Origin: Halobacteriovorax marinus SJ
Lineage (GTDB): Bacteria; Bdellovibrionota; Bacteriovoracia; Bacteriovoracales; Bacteriovoracaceae
Direction: 5' to 3'
Assembly (NCBI RefSeq): GCF_000210915.2
Contig: NC_016620.1
Coordinates: forward strand, 434,001 to 498,000
DNA: 64,000 bases
The translations under genes were made by a program, and so were the position numbers. Of this stretch, positions 61,546 to 64,000 are shown one piece after another. The notes under the pieces were generated by a model. That model was given only the letters and a program-made list of their open reading frames with translations, was not told the origin of the DNA and did not search any database. The first letter of the stretch is position 1, and each line of letters begins with the position of its first letter.

Positions 61546-62958
61546 GTAGAGTCCTAGAATTTTCCACCAGATTCCTCCGACAGTCATCCAGATAATAATA
61601 TTTAAAATTGAGAGTCCAAAACCAAGTTTCCACCAGTCTCCAAGATCAACAAACCCGGATCCGAAGAAAACAGGCGCTGGTCCTGAACCATAGTGAGTTA
61701 AGCATCCAAAAAGATTTGAAAAGAATCCTAATGAAATCGCCATAAGAGCAGGGGGGACACCAACGCTAATACCTACGAGCATAAATACTGATGCCATAGC
61801 TGTAACATGGGCAGTAGATGATGCAAAAATATAGTGAGAGTAAAAGTACACACCTAGCAAAATTGGAAAAGCCGTTGTCCATGCTAATCCAGAAACTTCT
61901 TTAGAAACAAATTGGCTAAACCATGGAATAAAGCCTAGCTTGTTTAGAAAGCTTGCCATCATCACAAGAACTCCAAACCAAATAAGAGTATCCCAAGCTC
62001 CTTTTTCACTTTTTACATCATCCCAAGTTAAGACACCTGTGATGAGTAGAATGGCTAGTCCACCAAATGCAGTAGTTGTTGAAGCAATTCCTAAACTTCC
62101 TCCAAAAATCCAAAAAACAATTAAAAAGAGAAAGACTGCTATCATTGTCCATTCAGATTTAGTCATAGGACCCATTTTTTGTAGGTTCTCTTTTGCGTGC
62201 TCTTTTGCGTTTGGCGTCTCTGTAATTTCAGGTTTGAAGAATTTATAAATGACAAGTGGGATAATGATAAGTGAAATAATCCCTGGAACTAAAGCGGCCA
62301 GTGCCCAGCTTCCCCATGTGATTTTTACTCCATGTTCTCCTGCAAATTGAGCAATGAGAGGGTTCGCTGCCATCGCTGTCATGAACATGGCCGAAGTAAT
62401 CATATCCACTTGAAAACAACTGAAAGTCAGAAATTCACCCATCTTCTTTCTAGAGGGCTCATGCGGGTCTGAACCAAAGCTATGTGAGAGTGATTTCATG
62501 ATTGGAAAAATGACTCCTCCAGCTCTCGCAGTATTAGAAGGAGTTACTGGTGCTAGAATTAAATCAGTAAGGGCTAATCCATAAGAGAGTCCAAGAGTTT
62601 TCTTTCCAAGAAGGTAGATGAAGAAGTAAGCAATTCTTGTTCCAAGCCCCGTTTTAATAAAACCTCTCGCAATGAAGAATGCAATAACGATGAGCCAAAT
62701 AGTACTATTTGAAAAACCTGTTAGAGCTTCTCCTTTAAGCTTCAATGTTCCGGTAAAGAGTGCAACTGCAAGCCCTGTCATACAAATAGAACCCATTGGA
62801 AGTGCTTTTAAGATAATTCCGATGATTGTTGAGAGGAAGATTGCAAAGAGATGCCAAGCTCTTGGTTCCAGGCCTTCGGGAGAAGGAATAAACCAAAGTA
62901 CGAGACCAATCACTAGAGTTATCGCCAGCTTAGGTAGGCTAACTTCTGAATTTTTCAT
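61543..62958 (-). CDS. DASS-family sodium/dicarboxylate symporter
   Basis: A membrane protein of about 12-14 helices from the divalent anion:sodium symporter family (CitT/TtdT/2-oxoglutarate-malate group). The repeated SNT-type motifs are visible (GFSNSTIWLIV; APVTPSNTARAGGVIFP; ASSTAHVTA; THYGSGPAPVFFG). It probably imports succinate, malate or oxoglutarate, which would feed the neighbouring sdhCAB; substrate by inference. 471 residues. AAGGAT precedes the ATG. Confidence 0.88.
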   Translation of the reverse strand: MKNSEVSLPKLAITLVIGLVLWFIPSPEGLEPRAWHLFAIFLSTIIGIILKALPMGSICMTGLAVALFTGTLKLKGEALTGFSNSTIWLIVIAFFIARGFIKTGLGTRIAYFFIYLLGKKTLGLSYGLALTDLILAPVTPSNTARAGGVIFPIMKSLSHSFGSDPHEPSRKKMGEFLTFSCFQVDMITSAMFMTAMAANPLIAQFAGEHGVKITWGSWALAALVPGIISLIIIPLVIYKFFKPEITETPNAKEHAKENLQKMGPMTKSEWTMIAVFLFLIVFWIFGGSLGIASTTTAFGGLAILLITGVLTWDDVKSEKGAWDTLIWFGVLVMMASFLNKLGFIPWFSQFVSKEVSGLAWTTAFPILLGVYFYSHYIFASSTAHVTAMASVFMLVGISVGVPPALMAISLGFFSNLFGCLTHYGSGPAPVFFGSGFVDLGDWWKLGFGLSILNIIIWMTVGGIWWKILGLY

Positions 62959-63147
62959 AGGTATCCTTATTTTTGAGTAAATAATTTCTATGTTTTATTC
63001 TAACTGGAAATATAAGGATTTCAATACGATTGTTAACTAAATTGTATAGAGATTGATCAATTCTTGTAATGTTTTCAGCTACTCCCATTTTTACTGATTG
63101 AAATCTTAAAGTCGCTATAATTAAAAAAAATTTACATGGGATATTTA

Positions 63148-63792
63148 ATGGATAGAAGACCTCTAAAGGTTCGAGGCGCGACTTGGGCAAAAAAATTAGC
63201 CAAAATGTTATCAGACTTGGGATTAACTCCTAACGCTATTTCAATTTTAAGCGTGGTCTTTGCTTTCTTAGTCTTATTCTCTGCTAAAGAAGCTCATGCA
63301 AATAAGCTCTTTCTCATTTTAAGTGCGGCCCTAATCCAGTTGAGATTAATTTGTAATCTACTTGATGGAATGGTTGCTGTTGAACATGGCAAGTCGAAGC
63401 CCAATGGCGAATTATTTAATGATGTACCAGATCGATTTGCTGATGCTTTCATTATACTTGGAGCAAGTTTCTATGTTCAAAAAGATCTTTTTTTTCTCAC
63501 TGCAACTAATGTCGCTTGGATTGCCACATGCTTGGCCATAACTACTGCTTATATTCGTGTACTAGGAAAATCATTGGGGACTAGTTCGTACTTCATTGGG
63601 CCGATGGCCAAACAACATAGAATGTTTCTAATAACTGTGGCATTAATTTTAGAGTACTTTCTTTACGGTACGGCCTATGCTCAAAAAGTAATTTACTTCA
63701 CTTTAGTTCTTATTGCATTTGGAAGTCTCATAACGATCTTTAGAAGATTAATTATCATTTCAAATGATTTAAATAAAGGTGAGTTGAGATGA
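63148..63792 (+). CDS. CDP-alcohol phosphatidyltransferase-like enzyme (YnbA-like)
   Basis: A membrane enzyme of phospholipid synthesis. The catalytic region reads DGMVAVEHGKSKPNGELFND: compared with the DGxxAR-x8-Gx3D-x3D motif, Arg is Val and one Asp is Asn, a divergent variant. The family attaches an alcohol to a CDP-lipid. The ATG at 63148 with GGGA six bases before is preferred over 63136. The downstream gene overlaps by 4 bases and looks like a cytidylyltransferase, so the pair resembles ynbA-ynbB. Confidence 0.78.
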   Translation: MDRRPLKVRGATWAKKLAKMLSDLGLTPNAISILSVVFAFLVLFSAKEAHANKLFLILSAALIQLRLICNLLDGMVAVEHGKSKPNGELFNDVPDRFADAFIILGASFYVQKDLFFLTATNVAWIATCLAITTAYIRVLGKSLGTSSYFIGPMAKQHRMFLITVALILEYFLYGTAYAQKVIYFTLVLIAFGSLITIFRRLIIISNDLNKGELR

Positions 63793-64000
63793 TAGATAGT
63801 ATTTGCGAAATTACTGGTTTCACTCCGCTCTTTACAGAAGTTCTACTTGGAATCTATGGTCTTTTGGTTTTCTTTACTCTTTTATTTATTCCTTGGAATA
63901 AGGTTAAGCCATCCAAGGGAATGCATGAGATTGTTTTGAGAGTTTACTCTTGGTGGGCCATTTTAGTTTTGGCCACAGTGATGTTCTTGCTTCCAACCTC
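63789..64000 (+). CDS. 5' part of a probable CdsA-like phosphatidate cytidylyltransferase (YnbB-like), cut by the window end
   Basis: From ATG 63789 the frame is open to the window end (about 70 codons). It starts with a hydrophobic segment (LLGIYGLLVFFTLLFI), a short loop (NKVKPSKGMHEIVLR) and a second helix beginning RVYSWWAILVL, typical of the N-terminus of YnbB-like CdsA relatives. A CDP-lipid donor would supply the transferase encoded upstream. The 4-base ATGA overlap indicates coupling. Only the front is visible, so this is tentative. Confidence 0.6.
   Translation, partial: MIDSICEITGFTPLFTEVLLGIYGLLVFFTLLFIPWNKVKPSKGMHEIVLRVYSWWAILVLATVMFLLPT

Overview
The window is AT-rich, densely coded chromosomal DNA with AGA-rich arginine codons and many secreted or lipobox-bearing proteins. 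The gene set fits a Gram-negative predatory bacterium of the Bacteriovorax/Halobacteriovorax type (Bdellovibrionota): a b558-type succinate dehydrogenase, DUF3015, a DUF4105 (Lnb-type) protein, acidic extended ScpB, myxococcal-type PilZ, M13 and gluzincin peptidases, and TolC/RND export. This assignment is inferred from gene content only; no rRNA is present. Two tRNA genes are: initiator tRNA-fMet and tRNA-Leu(CAA).

Layout. 0-6 kb: the 5' end of a secreted protein, a NudB-like Nudix hydrolase, then a chromosome-segregation run (M50 protease, scpA, scpB, rluB-type pseudouridine synthase). 6-24 kb: housekeeping and envelope genes (tRNA-fMet, oligopeptidase B, deaD with a structured leader, a BaiN/YhiN-type flavoprotein, murG, a lysozyme-fold lipoprotein, a DUF4105 protein, DUF3015, an OmpR-type regulator, MazG-like pyrophosphohydrolase, typA, ABC-F, an HTH-receiver-PilZ protein). 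24-36 kb: hemJ, exported msrB and a VTT/flavoprotein-disulfide reductase fusion in one run, then pckA, alaS-hisS and small lipoproteins. 36-47 kb: an AraC regulator divergent from msrA, tolC, an RND pump and a second msrB, followed by mscS and a large predicted outer-membrane metallopeptidase. 47-56 kb: an accessory-looking stretch with a CPBP protease, a LysR/hydrolase/cupin/cyclophilin cluster, a soxR-SDR pair with a perfect soxbox, a DUF6691 pseudogene and a serine hydrolase running into tRNA-Leu. 56-64 kb: M13 peptidase, sdhCAB, a dicarboxylate symporter, and a phospholipid-synthesis pair cut by the window end.

How the genes work together. Oxidative-stress handling recurs: MsrA, a single-Cys zinc-type exported MsrB, a zinc-less cytoplasmic MsrB, and SoxR with an adjacent oxidoreductase under a 19-bp-spacer promoter. 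Export and envelope biology is the second theme. Several genes have a good -10 element only 6-9 bases upstream of a start codon with little or no Shine-Dalgarno, so leaderless mRNAs are likely. Three convergent gene pairs share one TTAA tetranucleotide for both stop codons. I see no CRISPR array, prophage or insertion sequence. The strongest leads for undescribed biology are the outer-membrane gluzincin (43.9-46.7 kb), the msrA-tolC-RND-msrB cluster without an adaptor gene, the SoxR-controlled SDR with His in place of the catalytic Tyr, and the long acidic ScpB.
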